Below are positions 7,463 to 17,659 of a stretch of 64,000 bases of DNA, piece after piece. The notes under the pieces are model-generated. The model saw nothing but the letters and a program-made list of their open reading frames with translations. It was not told where the DNA came from and made no database searches. The translations under genes were made by a program, and so were the position numbers. This stretch comes from Candidatus Viadribacter manganicus (GTDB lineage: Bacteria; Pseudomonadota; Alphaproteobacteria; Caulobacterales; Aquidulcibacteraceae). Location: positions 992,001 through 1,056,000 of the forward strand of contig NZ_CP013244.1 in NCBI RefSeq assembly GCF_001679665.1, in the 5' to 3' direction. The first letter of the stretch is position 1, and the number at the start of each line of letters is the position of its first letter.

Positions 7463-10282
7463 CTAGCGCAGCGATTCTGTATCGAGGTTTAGTTCCGAAG
7501 CCGGAATTCGCTCGGCATTTGGCCGTACGCGACGGAGACCGTCGTAGAAGTGTTGGGCATCGCCCACCACCACCACGTCGGCGCGGTTCGCGTCGAAGTA
7601 TCGTTGGGCCGCAGCCTGCGCTTGGGCCGGCGTCACCGCGGTCACGTCAGCAACGTAGGCGCCGAGGCGCTCAGGTGGCAAACCATAGAGTGCGAGCGTC
7701 GAGATTTGGCCGGCGAGGCCGGCGGTTGTCTCGATTGTGCGGCCGAAGCTGCCGATCAGGACTGCTTTGCGGGCAGTGAGTTCGGCCACCGGCACCGGTT
7801 CGGCGCCAATCCGCGTGATCTCGGTGCGCATCAGATCATAAACCTGAACCGCCGCATCATTTCGTGTTTGCGCAGACGCGATGATCGGCCCCGGCGCCAT
7901 GCGCGCCTGCAGGCTTGAATTCGCGCCGTAAGACAGACCACGACGGATGCGGATCTCAGTGTTGAGACGCGCCGAGTAGCCGCCGCCGAGGACATTGTTG
8001 GCGACCAGAAGCGGGAAATAGTCCGCATCAGTACGCGCAACGCCACGCAACCCCATCAGAACCGCGGCCTGGCCGGTGTCTGGCAGATCAACAACGATGG
8101 TGCGCGAGGGAGCGGCGTACGCCGTAGCGTCCGGGCGGGGGGGCAAGGGCGTGGACGGGCGAGCCCAGTTGCCGAAATAGTTCTCGGCCAGCGCGAAGCC
8201 TTCCTGCGCCGAGACATCGCCCGTGATCACGAGCACGGCGTTATCAGGGCGCCAGTACGCGCTGTGATAGTTCGCCATGTCGTCGCGCGTGATGGCGCCA
8301 AGGGTCGTTGGAGATGCAATCGCGCCGTAAGGCGCCGTGCCGTAGATGGCGCGCGTCATCGCAAAGCTCGCAATGCCGCCTGGTTGGCTCAGGGCCACTT
8401 GCAGACCATCGAGCGCTTGCGACTTTGCGCGATCAAGCTCTTCAGCGGCGAAGGCTGGATTGCGAACCACGTCAGCGAAGACGGTGAACGCTTCTTGCGC
8501 GCGGTCGCTGCGGGTTTGCAGCGAAACGGCGGAAGAATCCCAGCCGGCGCCCGAGCCGATAGAAGCGCCGAGCGATTCAATCTGGCTGGCGATCTCGGTT
8601 GCGCTGCGCGTGGTGGTGCCGCGCGTCAGCAAATCGCCCGTCATACTGGCAACGCCTGCACGGTTTGCGGGATCAGACGCAGAGCCGGAGGCGACGCGGA
8701 AATCGGCGCTAATCAGCGGGATGTCGCGGTTCGGCGCCACGATGACGCGAACGCCGTTGGCTAAGGTGCGTTGTGACGCCGCCGGGATGCGCGCATCGAT
8801 TGGTGTCGAAGCAGTAGGCGGCTGTTCACGCTGACCTTCAGGCGCGAGCGTGTAAGTCGTGATTTCAGAGGCCGGGATGTTGATCGTGCGCGCCTGGATG
8901 CGCGAGGAGGTCTGGATCGTATCGCCGGTACGGCCCTGCTCTTCCGGCAAATAGCGCACAACGGCGCGGCGGTTCTCATCGAAAATGCGGCGGGCGACTC
9001 GTTGAACGTCTGCGGCAGTCGTCGCTTGGATCGCTGCAAGCAAACGATCAGCATAGCCCGCGTCGCCATAGCGGATCACCGAGTCAGCCAGTTCGTCGGC
9101 GCGGCCCTCGGCCGTTTCGCGACCCTGCAAAGTCGCAGTGACGATTTCGTTCTTGGCTTCCTCGAGCTCAGCTTGCGTGACCAACGTATCGCGGAAACGA
9201 GCGATCTGCGCGGCGAGCGCAGCTTGCCCCGCTTCGGCTGATTGACCGTCTGACAAGATCGCGAAGACGCCATAGGCGCCTGGGTCCTGCGTGGCCTCAA
9301 GGTTTGTGAAGACCTGGGCGGCGATCTGCTGATCATAGACGAGCGAGTTATAGAGACGTGAATTCTCACCCGTAGACATGATGCCGTCGATCACCATCAG
9401 AACGGGAATGTCTGGATCGGTTGCGGCAGGCTGCGGGTACGAAATCATCACGGCCGGGAGCGGCACGTTGGGCGCATAAACAGTGTACTCGCGCGGCTGC
9501 GTACGAACGGGCTCCGTCGGATAATCGCGCGGGATGGCGCGATCCGGGCTGGCGATGTCGCCGAAATACTGATCGACCCAAGCATCGAGCTGCGCTTGAT
9601 CGAAATTGCCGGAGACGACGAGGATGGCGTTGTCCGGACGATAATACTGCGCGTGGAAGGCGCGAACGTCGGCGACTGTGGCGGCGTCGAGATCTTCGAT
9701 TGAGCCAATGCCGGGGCGGCCGTAGGGGTGAACGTCATAGTTCACCTGCGGCAAGAACAGATAGAACAGGCGACCATAGGGCGAAGCAAGGACGCGCTGG
9801 CGCAGCTCTTCCTTCACAACGTCGCGCTCTGAATCAAAGCTCTCTTCGTTGACGACGAGCGAGCCCATGCGATCGGCCTCCGCCCACAGCACGCGCTGCA
9901 GATGGTTGGCGGGCACCACTTCGTAATAATTGGTGAAATCGTCGTAGGTCGAGGCGTTGTTGTAACCACCGACATCTTCCGTCAGCCGGTCAAAGAATTG
10001 CTCCGGCATGTTGCGCGTCGACTTGAACATGATGTGTTCGAAGAGGTGCGCAAAGCCTGAGCGACCAGCCGGGTCATCGACTGAGCCGACATCGTACCAA
10101 ACTTGAACTGACACGTTTGCCGTATTGCGATCCGGCATGGCGTAAACGCGCAGCCCATTTGCCAGCGTGCGCGTGGTATAGGCGAGCGGCGCGACTTCTA
10201 GCGTGCCAGATTGCGGCGTGGACGAAGAAGCGCACGCAGCAAGCGCCAGCGCGGCGGCAACGAACGTGATCAGACGTTTCAT
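7463..10282 (-). CDS. M16 family zinc peptidase lipoprotein (two-repeat)
   Basis: A 939-residue pitrilysin-type protease with two M16 repeats fused. The lipobox LAAC ends at Cys17, so it is probably anchored in the envelope. The first repeat carries the inverted zinc motif HLFEH (His79, Glu82, His83). The second repeat (about 500-930) lacks HxxEH and keeps the R/Y-type structural half (GLSYGANSSL), as expected for the inactive partner. It likely degrades small periplasmic peptides. It is a single gene, with 66 bp separating it from the downstream hypothetical gene. Confidence 0.92.
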   Translation of the reverse strand: MKRLITFVAAALALAACASSSTPQSGTLEVAPLAYTTRTLANGLRVYAMPDRNTANVSVQVWYDVGSVDDPAGRSGFAHLFEHIMFKSTRNMPEQFFDRLTEDVGGYNNASTYDDFTNYYEVVPANHLQRVLWAEADRMGSLVVNEESFDSERDVVKEELRQRVLASPYGRLFYLFLPQVNYDVHPYGRPGIGSIEDLDAATVADVRAFHAQYYRPDNAILVVSGNFDQAQLDAWVDQYFGDIASPDRAIPRDYPTEPVRTQPREYTVYAPNVPLPAVMISYPQPAATDPDIPVLMVIDGIMSTGENSRLYNSLVYDQQIAAQVFTNLEATQDPGAYGVFAILSDGQSAEAGQAALAAQIARFRDTLVTQAELEEAKNEIVTATLQGRETAEGRADELADSVIRYGDAGYADRLLAAIQATTAADVQRVARRIFDENRRAVVRYLPEEQGRTGDTIQTSSRIQARTINIPASEITTYTLAPEGQREQPPTASTPIDARIPAASQRTLANGVRVIVAPNRDIPLISADFRVASGSASDPANRAGVASMTGDLLTRGTTTRSATEIASQIESLGASIGSGAGWDSSAVSLQTRSDRAQEAFTVFADVVRNPAFAAEELDRAKSQALDGLQVALSQPGGIASFAMTRAIYGTAPYGAIASPTTLGAITRDDMANYHSAYWRPDNAVLVITGDVSAQEGFALAENYFGNWARPSTPLPPRPDATAYAAPSRTIVVDLPDTGQAAVLMGLRGVARTDADYFPLLVANNVLGGGYSARLNTEIRIRRGLSYGANSSLQARMAPGPIIASAQTRNDAAVQVYDLMRTEITRIGAEPVPVAELTARKAVLIGSFGRTIETTAGLAGQISTLALYGLPPERLGAYVADVTAVTPAQAQAAAQRYFDANRADVVVVGDAQHFYDGLRRVRPNAERIPASELNLDTESLR

Positions 10283-10387
10283 GGAAGGTCCCCGAGAGAT
10301 TCGAGGCGTTCTAGCAGCCGCCCGCCGCCCGGAGCCACCCCGGATGCGACGATTGCGGCTCTGTGACGGACGAACGGGGCGAGTTCC

Positions 10388-13042
10388 CTACCCCGCCGCC
10401 TTCAGCAGCGGATCATACGCCAGGATCGGTGACAGCCACCGCTCAGCCGTCGCAAGGTCCCAGCCCTTGCGACGCGCATAGTCCTCGACCTGATCGCGAT
10501 CGATCTTGCCAGTGCCGAAATACTCAGATTGCGGGTGCGCGAAGTAGAGACCGCTCACGGAGGATGGCGGCGTCATCGCCATACTTTCTGTGAGGTCTAT
10601 ACCGGTGCGCGGCGTTGCTTCGAGCAGATCGAAGATCGTGCGCTTCTCCGTGTGGTCAGGTTGGGCCGGATAACCGGGCGCCGGACGAATACCGCGATAC
10701 TTTTCGGCGATCATATCGTCGGCGCTCAGCGCCTCATCCTTGGCGTAGCCCCAAAGCTCACGACGCACCTTCGCATGCATCGCTTCGGCGAACGCTTCGG
10801 CCAAGCGGTCACAGAGCGCCTGAGCCATAATCGCCGAGTAGTCATCGTTCGCGCGCTTGAAGCGGATTGAGACATTCTCTTCGCCGATTCCTGCGGTGAC
10901 AGCGAAGGCGCCGACATAATCGGACGTACCGGTCGGCGCGATATAGTCGGCGAGCGCCGCGTTAAACTTACCCTCGCCCTTGTCGATCTGTTGGCGCAGC
11001 GTGTGCAGCCTTGCGAGTTCGCTTGTGCGCGTCTCGTCGCGCCATAACACGACATCGTCGCCATCGCGGTTAGCCGGCCAGAAGCCGACGGCCCCAGAGG
11101 CCCTCACCCATTTCTCAGCGACGAGCTGCTTAAGCATCGCTTTGGCGTCGCGATAAAGATTGCGCGCCGCCTCGCCGACGATGTCGTCTTCGAGAATAGC
11201 GGGGTAGCGTCCAATCAGATCCCACGAGGCAAAGAACGGCGTCCAATCGATATACGGCACGAGGTCTTCGAGCGGATAGTTCTCGAACGAACGCACCCCA
11301 AGGAAGCTTGGCGTGGTCGGCGCGAACGCCAATTTAGGCGCGCGCTCGCGGGCCTTTGCTAGCGGCAAGCGCGGGCGTTTGTCTTGGCCGGAGAAATACG
11401 CCTCGCGCGCCGCGTCGTATTCAGCGCGCGTCTCGGAAACCAGCTTATCGCGATCAGCACCGAGCAACTTTTGCACCACCGGCACGGCTTTGGAGGCATC
11501 AGGCACGTAAAGGATCGGACCTTGATAGGCGGGCGCAATCTTCACAGCGGTGTGAGTGCGCGAGGTGGTGGCGCCGCCGATCAACAAGGGAAGATTGAGG
11601 CCCAAACGTTGCATTTCGCTGGCCACGAACACCATTTCATCGAGCGAAGGCGTGATAAGCCCGGACAGGCCAATCGCATCGGCGCCAATTTCCTTGGCAC
11701 GCTCAAGGATACGATCGCACGGCACCATCACGCCTAGATCGTCGATCTCGTAGCCGTTACATTGCAGCACAACGCCGACGATATTCTTGCCGATATCGTG
11801 CACGTCGCCCTTCACGGTCGCCATCACGATCTTGCCGTTGGATTTGCCGGCAAGACCAAGGCGCTCCTTCTCCTCATCCATGAACGGAACAAGATGCGCG
11901 ACAGCCTGCTTCATGACGCGCGCTGACTTCACAACTTGCGGCAGGAACATCTTGCCGGCGCCGAACAGATCGCCAACGACGGACATGCCGTCCATCAACG
12001 GACCTTCGATCACGTGAAGCGGACGCTCGGCTTGGAGGCGCGCTTCTTCGGTGTCCTCAACGATGAATTCGTTGACGCCGTGAACCAGCGCGTGGGTCAA
12101 CCGCTCGTTCACCGGCTTTTGGCGCCAGGAAAGGTCGCGCTCCTCGCCCTTCTTCTTGCCGCCTGCCTTTGCGCGTTCGGCGATTTCCAACAAGCGCTCC
12201 GTCGCATCGTCGCGGCGATTGAGCAGTACGTCTTCGACGCGATCACGCAATTGCGGTTCGACGTCATCGTACAGTGTCAACGAACCGGCGTTTACGATGC
12301 CCATGTCCATGCCTGCGCGAATGGCATGGTAGAGGAATACGGCGTGCATAGCCTCGCGCACCGGCTCATTGCCACGGAACGAGAAGGAGACGTTGGAAAC
12401 GCCGCCTGAGACGTGCGCGTGTGGAAGTTCTGAGCGGATGTAGGCCGTCGCTTCGAAGAAGGCCTTGGCGTAGTCGGCATGTTCTTCTATGCCGGTCGCG
12501 ACCGCGAAGATATTCGGATCGAAGATAATGTCTTCCGGCGGAAAGCCGATATCGACCAAGAGCCGATAGGCGCGGGTGCAGATTTCAATCTTGCGCTTTG
12601 CCGTATCCGCTTGCCCCTGCTCGTCGAAGGCCATGACCACCGTGGCGGCGCCGTAGCGGCGCACTCTGCGCGCGTGCGCGATGAAGGCGTCTTCACCTTC
12701 CTTCATCGAGATCGAATTCACGACCGACTTGCCCTGCGCGCATTTCAGCCCTGCTTCGATCACCTCCCACTTGGAGCTATCGATCATCAGCGGAATGCGC
12801 GCGATATCGGGCTCTGATGCGACGAGATTGAGAAAGCGCTTCATCGCGGCTGGGCCGTCGATCATTGCGGCGTCGACGTTCACATCGAGAACGTTGGCGC
12901 CGCTCTCGACTTGCTGACGCGCGACGACGAGAGCGCCGGCGTAATCGTCTGCCTCGATCAGCTTGCGAAACTTCGCCGAGCCGGTGACGTTGGTACGCTC
13001 GCCGATGACGACGAAATTGGCGAAAGGATTAGCGCTGCTCAT
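10388..13042 (-). CDS. metH: Methionine synthase, folate/cobalamin/activation half
   Basis: An 884-residue protein with the C-terminal three modules of MetH. A pterin-binding TIM barrel starts with [11 protein letters not shown]. The cobalamin domain carries GDVHDIGKN (base-on His ligand motif DxHxxG) and [11 protein letters not shown]. The C-terminal SAM activation domain includes [12 protein letters not shown]. The homocysteine-binding domain is absent and is encoded two genes upstream. The reaction transfers methyl from methyl-tetrahydrofolate through cobalamin to homocysteine. The start overlaps the stop of the intervening ORF by 4 bp. Confidence 0.95.
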   Translation of the reverse strand: MSSANPFANFVVIGERTNVTGSAKFRKLIEADDYAGALVVARQQVESGANVLDVNVDAAMIDGPAAMKRFLNLVASEPDIARIPLMIDSSKWEVIEAGLKCAQGKSVVNSISMKEGEDAFIAHARRVRRYGAATVVMAFDEQGQADTAKRKIEICTRAYRLLVDIGFPPEDIIFDPNIFAVATGIEEHADYAKAFFEATAYIRSELPHAHVSGGVSNVSFSFRGNEPVREAMHAVFLYHAIRAGMDMGIVNAGSLTLYDDVEPQLRDRVEDVLLNRRDDATERLLEIAERAKAGGKKKGEERDLSWRQKPVNERLTHALVHGVNEFIVEDTEEARLQAERPLHVIEGPLMDGMSVVGDLFGAGKMFLPQVVKSARVMKQAVAHLVPFMDEEKERLGLAGKSNGKIVMATVKGDVHDIGKNIVGVVLQCNGYEIDDLGVMVPCDRILERAKEIGADAIGLSGLITPSLDEMVFVASEMQRLGLNLPLLIGGATTSRTHTAVKIAPAYQGPILYVPDASKAVPVVQKLLGADRDKLVSETRAEYDAAREAYFSGQDKRPRLPLAKARERAPKLAFAPTTPSFLGVRSFENYPLEDLVPYIDWTPFFASWDLIGRYPAILEDDIVGEAARNLYRDAKAMLKQLVAEKWVRASGAVGFWPANRDGDDVVLWRDETRTSELARLHTLRQQIDKGEGKFNAALADYIAPTGTSDYVGAFAVTAGIGEENVSIRFKRANDDYSAIMAQALCDRLAEAFAEAMHAKVRRELWGYAKDEALSADDMIAEKYRGIRPAPGYPAQPDHTEKRTIFDLLEATPRTGIDLTESMAMTPPSSVSGLYFAHPQSEYFGTGKIDRDQVEDYARRKGWDLATAERWLSPILAYDPLLKAAG

Positions 13043-13542
13043 GCTGATCTCGACAAGCTCTTGCGCACGAAACTGATGCGCATCGGGCGGCCTTTTTTGA
13101 AGGCTGTGGATATTAAGTGATCGATTTGGCCGCGTGCATCGGCCGGGGGCCGCCCTTTGAAAGCCCAGACCGCGTCAACGAAAGCGGCGAACGCGGGGTG
13201 TGTGACCATTGGGCGGCGACCGATCTCGGTCCAGCCGCGTTCAAAGGCGCCGCCAAAACTGTCGTTATCGCGCGAGAGCGCGCCGAGGCGCTCCAAGAAC
13301 CAATCGCCGTAGGAGCGCCTCGAAGCGGATTGAGTGGTGGTGTCGGCGCACTGCACGTCTTTGTTGAGCGCGTGCCGCAACTCGATGAGATCGCCATAAC
13401 GGCGCGTGCATTCCATCAGAACGCCTGCGAATTTTTCGAGCCGGCTATTGCGGGTCGCTTCACGAATGGTCTGCACGGCGATAGCCGCGCCCACGAGGGT
13501 CACGATCAGCGTCAGCCACTCTGGACTAAATTCAATCCTCAT
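13039..13542 (-). CDS. Small membrane-anchored protein between the MetH halves
   Basis: A 167-residue protein with one N-terminal membrane helix ([17 protein letters not shown], about 11-27), then a soluble helical domain containing [13 protein letters not shown] and [11 protein letters not shown]. No family is recognised; the layout resembles small DUF4760-like proteins, but I cannot support that. Both ends use 4-bp overlaps (13539-13542 upstream, 13039-13042 downstream), so it is locked into translation with both MetH halves. Whether it takes part in methionine synthesis or is a hitch-hiker cannot be told from sequence. Confidence 0.75.
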   Translation of the reverse strand: MRIEFSPEWLTLIVTLVGAAIAVQTIREATRNSRLEKFAGVLMECTRRYGDLIELRHALNKDVQCADTTTQSASRRSYGDWFLERLGALSRDNDSFGGAFERGWTEIGRRPMVTHPAFAAFVDAVWAFKGRPPADARGQIDHLISTAFKKGRPMRISFVRKSLSRSA

Positions 13543-14603
13543 GCCGCTGCCGTGAAGGGTTCAAGGCCGGCAAGTTTCATGCGCTCGTCGTGCGCATTGG
13601 GAATGCGTGGTTTTACACCTTCGACAGCGTGCTTCAGATGCGCGATGTGCTCGGGCGTGGTTCCGCAGCAGCCGCCGGCAATGTTCAGCAGGCCTGCGCG
13701 CGCCCACTCGGCGTAATGCACCTCCATCGAAAGCGGCGTCTCGTCGTAACCGCCCATCGCATTTGGCAAGCCGGCGTTCGGATAGGCGCTTACCGCGCAT
13801 TCGGCTACGCGCGACAAATCGGCAAGGAACGCGCGCATGTCGGCGGGGCCTAGAGCGCAATTCAAGCCGATTGCCCAGGGCTTGGCGTGGCGGACGGAAT
13901 TGTAAAACGCCTCGACGGTCTGGCCCGATAGCGTGCGGCCAGAACGATCCGTGATGGTGCCGCTGATCCAAATTGGAAGCTCGACGCCGGTCTTGTCGAA
14001 CGCTTCCCACGCGCCCCAGAGCGCACTCTTGCAATTTAGCGTATCGGTGATGGTCTCGATCAGCAGCAAATCGGCGCCGCCTTCGATCAGACCCAGCGTT
14101 TGCTCTTCGTAGTTTGAGGCCATCGTGTCGAAGTCACTGTCACGACGGCCCGGATCGCCAACTTCGGGCGACATCGAGAGCAACTTGGTTGTCGGGCCGA
14201 GTGCGCCCGCAACGGCGCGCGGCCTGCCATCTGCCTGTTCAAACTTATCACACGCCGCCCGCGCCAAGCGAGCGCCCTCAAGGTTCAACTCGAAGCTGAT
14301 AGCTTCCAAAGCATACTCAGCTTGGCTGATGCGCGTGGCGCTGAAGGTGTTGGTCTCGATGATGTCGACACCAGCAGCGAGATACGCATCGTGCACCTTG
14401 GTGATGATTTCGGGGCGCGTGAGCGACAGCAGATCGTTGTTGCCCTTCAGCGGGCTTGCATGATCGGCAAAGCGCGTTCCGTGGAAATCTTCGGATTGCA
14501 AACCGAAGCCCTGCAAGTAGGCGCCCATGGATCCATCAAGGATCAGAAGTCGCTTAGCCATTTCGGCATTCAGCGCGGCCAAACGATCTTCGCGCTTCAT
14601 CAT
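13539..14603 (-). CDS. metH: Methionine synthase, homocysteine-binding half
   Basis: A 354-residue homocysteine S-methyltransferase domain corresponding to the N-terminal module of MetH. Zinc-binding cysteines are visible in GLNCALG and in GGCCGTTPEH near residue 310. ILDGSMGAYLQ opens the barrel. It must work with the 884-residue MetH half encoded downstream. A split MetH is familiar from Caulobacterales and some other alphaproteobacteria; the extra ORF between the halves is the less usual point. It overlaps metF by 4 bp. Confidence 0.93.
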   Translation of the reverse strand: MMKREDRLAALNAEMAKRLLILDGSMGAYLQGFGLQSEDFHGTRFADHASPLKGNNDLLSLTRPEIITKVHDAYLAAGVDIIETNTFSATRISQAEYALEAISFELNLEGARLARAACDKFEQADGRPRAVAGALGPTTKLLSMSPEVGDPGRRDSDFDTMASNYEEQTLGLIEGGADLLLIETITDTLNCKSALWGAWEAFDKTGVELPIWISGTITDRSGRTLSGQTVEAFYNSVRHAKPWAIGLNCALGPADMRAFLADLSRVAECAVSAYPNAGLPNAMGGYDETPLSMEVHYAEWARAGLLNIAGGCCGTTPEHIAHLKHAVEGVKPRIPNAHDERMKLAGLEPFTAAA

Positions 14604-15511
14604 GGGGTTTGCTCCTTTGCGCGTACACCGAGGATACGGCAGATAGAGTATGTAAGGTCAGCGCGGTTCAGCGTGTAGAAGTGGAAGTCCTCGACCCCTT
14701 CCGCCGCCAGGCGCGCACAAAGCTGCGCGGTGGTCACTGCAGTGACGAGACGGCGCGTTTCTGGATCATCGTCCAGCCCCTCGAACAGGCGCACCATCCA
14801 GCGCGGCAGCGTTGCGCCGCAGGCTTCCACCATTTTGCGGAGACCATTCACGTTCGTCACCGGCATAATTCCAGGCAAGATCGGCGCGTAGACGCCGGCG
14901 CGCGCCAGCCGGTCGCGGAAGCGCAAGAAGATATCGGCCTCGAAGAAAAATTGCGAGATGCCGCGCGTAGCGCCGGCCGCGAGCTTGCGTTTGAAATTGA
15001 CGATGTCGTGCTCGAAGTTCGCACTCGAGGGATGTTTTTCGGGGTGAACGGCGACGGAAATATCGAAAGCGCCGATACGGGAGGCAGCTTCAACCAACTC
15101 AATGGCGCTCGCATAGCCATTCGGGTGCTGCAGGTAAGGCATGCCGACGCCGCCAGGCGGGTCGCCGCGCAACGCCACGATACGACGTACTCCAGCGCGC
15201 CAGTAATCGCGCAAGACGGCGTCCACTTCGGTGCGGCTCGCAGCGACGGTGGTGAGGTGCGCGGCCGGCTTCAGCGACGTTTCGCTGACCATGCGTGCGA
15301 CCGTTCGGTGCGTACGGTCGCGCGTAGAGCCGCCTGCGCCGTAGGTCACCGACACAAAGCTCGGCGCAAGCGGTTCAAGCTTGCGGATAGAGGCCCAAAG
15401 ATCAGCTTCGAGCTTTTCACTCTTGGGCGGAAAAAACTCGAACGACACCCTCGTCTCGCGCTTGCGCGTAGAGGTATCAACGATCAGATCTTGAAGGTGT
15501 TCAACGCTCAT
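14600..15511 (-). CDS. metF: Methylenetetrahydrofolate reductase
   Basis: A 303-residue flavoprotein that reduces 5,10-methylene-THF to 5-methyl-THF, the methyl donor for the MetH genes downstream. SFEFFPPKSEKLE near the N-terminus is the family signature with the catalytic Glu, and VTYGAGGSTRDRT and ALRGDPPGG are the expected folate/FAD segments. Length is normal. It overlaps the ArsR-methyltransferase gene upstream (15508-15511) and metH downstream (14600-14603), placing it in the middle of a translationally coupled operon. Confidence 0.96.
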   Translation of the reverse strand: MSVEHLQDLIVDTSTRKRETRVSFEFFPPKSEKLEADLWASIRKLEPLAPSFVSVTYGAGGSTRDRTHRTVARMVSETSLKPAAHLTTVAASRTEVDAVLRDYWRAGVRRIVALRGDPPGGVGMPYLQHPNGYASAIELVEAASRIGAFDISVAVHPEKHPSSANFEHDIVNFKRKLAAGATRGISQFFFEADIFLRFRDRLARAGVYAPILPGIMPVTNVNGLRKMVEACGATLPRWMVRLFEGLDDDPETRRLVTAVTTAQLCARLAAEGVEDFHFYTLNRADLTYSICRILGVRAKEQTP

Positions 15512-16485
15512 GGCTTGACCCCAGCCCAGATTTTTACGGTGAGCGCCTCGCGCTTATTTGGCGCGAGCGTCGTTGTTTTCGGACGCGACAGACCCGCCGC
15601 CTCACACCATTCGGCGATTTCCGCATCGCTAAAGCCGAGACGGCGGTGTGCATGCTCTTCACGGAGGAATTCGAGCGCGTGCGGCGCAAAATCTACAATC
15701 ACGAGCCGGCCACCTTTCGCCAGAAGGCGCGCGGCCTCGCCAATGGCGCGCCCTGGATCGGACAGGAAGTGCAAAACCTGGTGGATGGTGACAAGATCGG
15801 CTGCGCCACTCTCGATCGGCGGCGCATAGGCGTCACCGAATTGTACGGCGGCTTTCGCCTTCAAATCATCCAGCGACGCACGCGCGATCGCGAGCATCTG
15901 CCGCGAGGTATCGAAGCCCTCGGCGCGGCGCACGCGATCGGCAAAGAGCTGGATCATGCGGCCTTGACCAACGCCAACATCGACCATCAGGTCAAAAGGA
16001 CCAGCGCCCGCCGCTTCCAAAATAGCACTATCGATATCTGCTTCGGGCAAGTGCAACGCGCGAACGCGATCCCAGTCGGCAGCGTTGCGTTCGAAGTATG
16101 CTGCAGCGGCGTCATCACGCGCAGCGCGAATTTCGTGAAGGCGGTCGGCATCGCGCGCCAACACCGGGTCACTTGGATCCAACATCGCCAGCGCGGCCTC
16201 AGCGAACTGACGCTCGGTCGTGTGCGCGCGCGCCAGACGATAGAACACCCAGGCCCCCTCGGGTGCGCGCTCTACGAGGCCGGCCTCAGTCAGCAATTTC
16301 AAATGCCGGCTCACGCGTGGCTGGCTCTGACCCAAGGCCTGCGCGAGCTCACCGACGGCCAGTTCGCCTTCTGTCAGCAATGCGAGCGCGCGAAGCCGTG
16401 TTTGCTCTCCGGCCGCCCGTAGGGCCGCCACGACGCGATCCGCATCGCGCAACTCCGGGACCGGCTGAGTTGGAGATATAAACAT
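15508..16485 (-). CDS. ArsR-type regulator fused to SAM methyltransferase
   Basis: About 325 residues from the ATG at 16485; a GTG at 16500 would add five. An N-terminal winged helix (about 10-90) contains EQTRLRALALL and SQPRVSRHLKLL, the ArsR recognition helix. No ArsR metal-binding CxC is present. A methyltransferase domain follows (about 140-290) with motif I DVGVGQGRM and VTIHQVLHFLSDPG. Fusions of this kind sit in front of met genes in many alphaproteobacteria and are proposed SAM- or SAH-sensing repressors of methionine synthesis. It heads the operon and overlaps a palindrome likely to be its own operator. Confidence 0.85.
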   Translation of the reverse strand: MFISPTQPVPELRDADRVVAALRAAGEQTRLRALALLTEGELAVGELAQALGQSQPRVSRHLKLLTEAGLVERAPEGAWVFYRLARAHTTERQFAEAALAMLDPSDPVLARDADRLHEIRAARDDAAAAYFERNAADWDRVRALHLPEADIDSAILEAAGAGPFDLMVDVGVGQGRMIQLFADRVRRAEGFDTSRQMLAIARASLDDLKAKAAVQFGDAYAPPIESGAADLVTIHQVLHFLSDPGRAIGEAARLLAKGGRLVIVDFAPHALEFLREEHAHRRLGFSDAEIAEWCEAAGLSRPKTTTLAPNKREALTVKIWAGVKP

Positions 16486-16495
16486 ATCTTTATAT
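16476..16495 (-). promoter_or_regulatory. Candidate ArsR-family operator
   Basis: A 20-bp AT-rich palindrome in a GC-rich setting: ATATAAA, 6-nt centre, TTTATAT (perfect 7-bp arms). On the minus strand it contains TATAAA, which could serve as a -10 element, and it covers the likely ATG of the ArsR-methyltransferase gene. Location and symmetry fit autorepression of the methionine operon. Confidence 0.6.
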
Positions 16496-16715
16496 GACAC
16501 GAGCGAAGCGGAGTTGGCTAGCGCATCGGCGCCAAAGCGCTTCGTGGCAGGGGATAAGTTTGCGTCTGAGTGTTGCCCGTGCGCCTCTTAGAAAAATTAT
16601 CTATTTAAATCAAATGGATACGACAGAACAGCGCGCGCTGCAGGTAAATGAACGGTTCAGCTGCGGAACAGCAAAGTTGATTAACCCTACCCCGTCATTA
16701 TTTGCCCAGGACCTA

Positions 16716-16722
16716 GAGGGGG
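16716..16722 (+). promoter_or_regulatory. Ribosome-binding site deciding the mlaA start
   Basis: GAGGGGG lies 8 nt before ATG 16731. It supports that start over the much earlier in-frame codon at 16494, which would put a non-secretory leader before the signal peptide. Confidence 0.7.
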
Positions 16723-16730
16723 TCCGTACG

Positions 16731-17645
16731 ATGCGGGGACTAGTTTCTGTCATGGCTTTGGCGGCCTGCTTGGCCGCCCCGACTATCGCGTCCGCGCAAG
16801 AAGCGTCGGCGGATGCGAGTGCGGCTGCACCTGTCGCAGCCGTGACTAGCGCTCAGGCGAGCAACGATCCGTGGGAAGGCTTCAACCGCGGCATGTTCAG
16901 TGTGCACCAGGCCATCGATGGCGCGGTGCTCGAGCCGGTTGCGCGCGGTTATCGCGTAGCGACGCCGCGCTTGTTTCGTTCTGGCGTTTCGAACTTTCTG
17001 CGCAATCTCAAAGGCCCGGTGATCTTCGCAAACGATGTGCTGCAAGGCGAAGTCAACCGCGCAGGCACAACCGCTGGCCGCTTCGCCATCAACACAACCG
17101 TCGGCATCGCAGGGATTTTCGACCCCGCGACAAGCATGGGCCTTGAACGGCACGACGAAGATTTCGGCCAAACACTTGCTGTTTGGGGCATGCCGTCTGG
17201 TCCGTACCTCTTCGTACCATTGTTCGGACCATCAACGTTGCGCGACAGCGCCGGACAAGCTGTCGACAACGCATTCGATCCTCTCACCTATGCCGATTTT
17301 GACGATGTCGACACTGCGCGCGCCGCGCGCGGCATGATTTCGGGCATCGCACAGCGCGAGGCGCTTATCGATCAAATCGACTCGTTTGAAGCGCAAGGCG
17401 GCGATCTCTACATCACCTACCGCAGCGCATACGAAGTTGCGCGCGAGGCGGCGATCCAAAACGGTCGCGCCAATGTCCAAGATTTGCCGGACTTCGACGA
17501 CATTAATGAAGAGCCAGTAACAAACACGCCGAATGGAGGCGCTAGCGCTGAAGCAATTCAGCAACAGGCGGATCAAATCCAATCGGCTGAGAATTCAGCA
17601 GTCTTCACGGAAGCGCCTGTGCTTCCCACCTCGACGCAGGACTGA
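16731..17645 (+). CDS. mlaA: MlaA/VacJ family lipoprotein
   Basis: A 304-residue MlaA homologue, the outer-membrane component that removes misplaced phospholipids. The N-terminus is a signal sequence with a possible lipobox ALAAC (Cys13), though a type I site after ASA is also possible. DPWEGFNRGMF is the VacJ family signature, followed by GRFAINTTVGIAGIFDPA and the MPSGPYLFVPLFGPSTLRD block. The C-terminal 60 residues are low-complexity and acidic. The mlaC homologue follows after 14 bp; mlaFED are not here. Confidence 0.93.
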   Translation: MRGLVSVMALAACLAAPTIASAQEASADASAAAPVAAVTSAQASNDPWEGFNRGMFSVHQAIDGAVLEPVARGYRVATPRLFRSGVSNFLRNLKGPVIFANDVLQGEVNRAGTTAGRFAINTTVGIAGIFDPATSMGLERHDEDFGQTLAVWGMPSGPYLFVPLFGPSTLRDSAGQAVDNAFDPLTYADFDDVDTARAARGMISGIAQREALIDQIDSFEAQGGDLYITYRSAYEVAREAAIQNGRANVQDLPDFDDINEEPVTNTPNGGASAEAIQQQADQIQSAENSAVFTEAPVLPTSTQD

Positions 17646-17659
17646 AGGAGAATTTTGTC

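Noticed and set aside
14609..15829. 406-codon open frame on the plus strand
   Set aside because: Fully antisense to metF and the ArsR-methyltransferase gene, with an arginine-rich composition and no recognisable domain; a mirror of GC-rich coding sequence.
10283..16730. Possible cobalamin or SAM riboswitch controlling the methionine genes
   Set aside because: No B12-box or SAM-riboswitch core was found upstream of the operon; all internal junctions are 4-bp overlaps with no room for a leader, and an ArsR-type operator explains control better.
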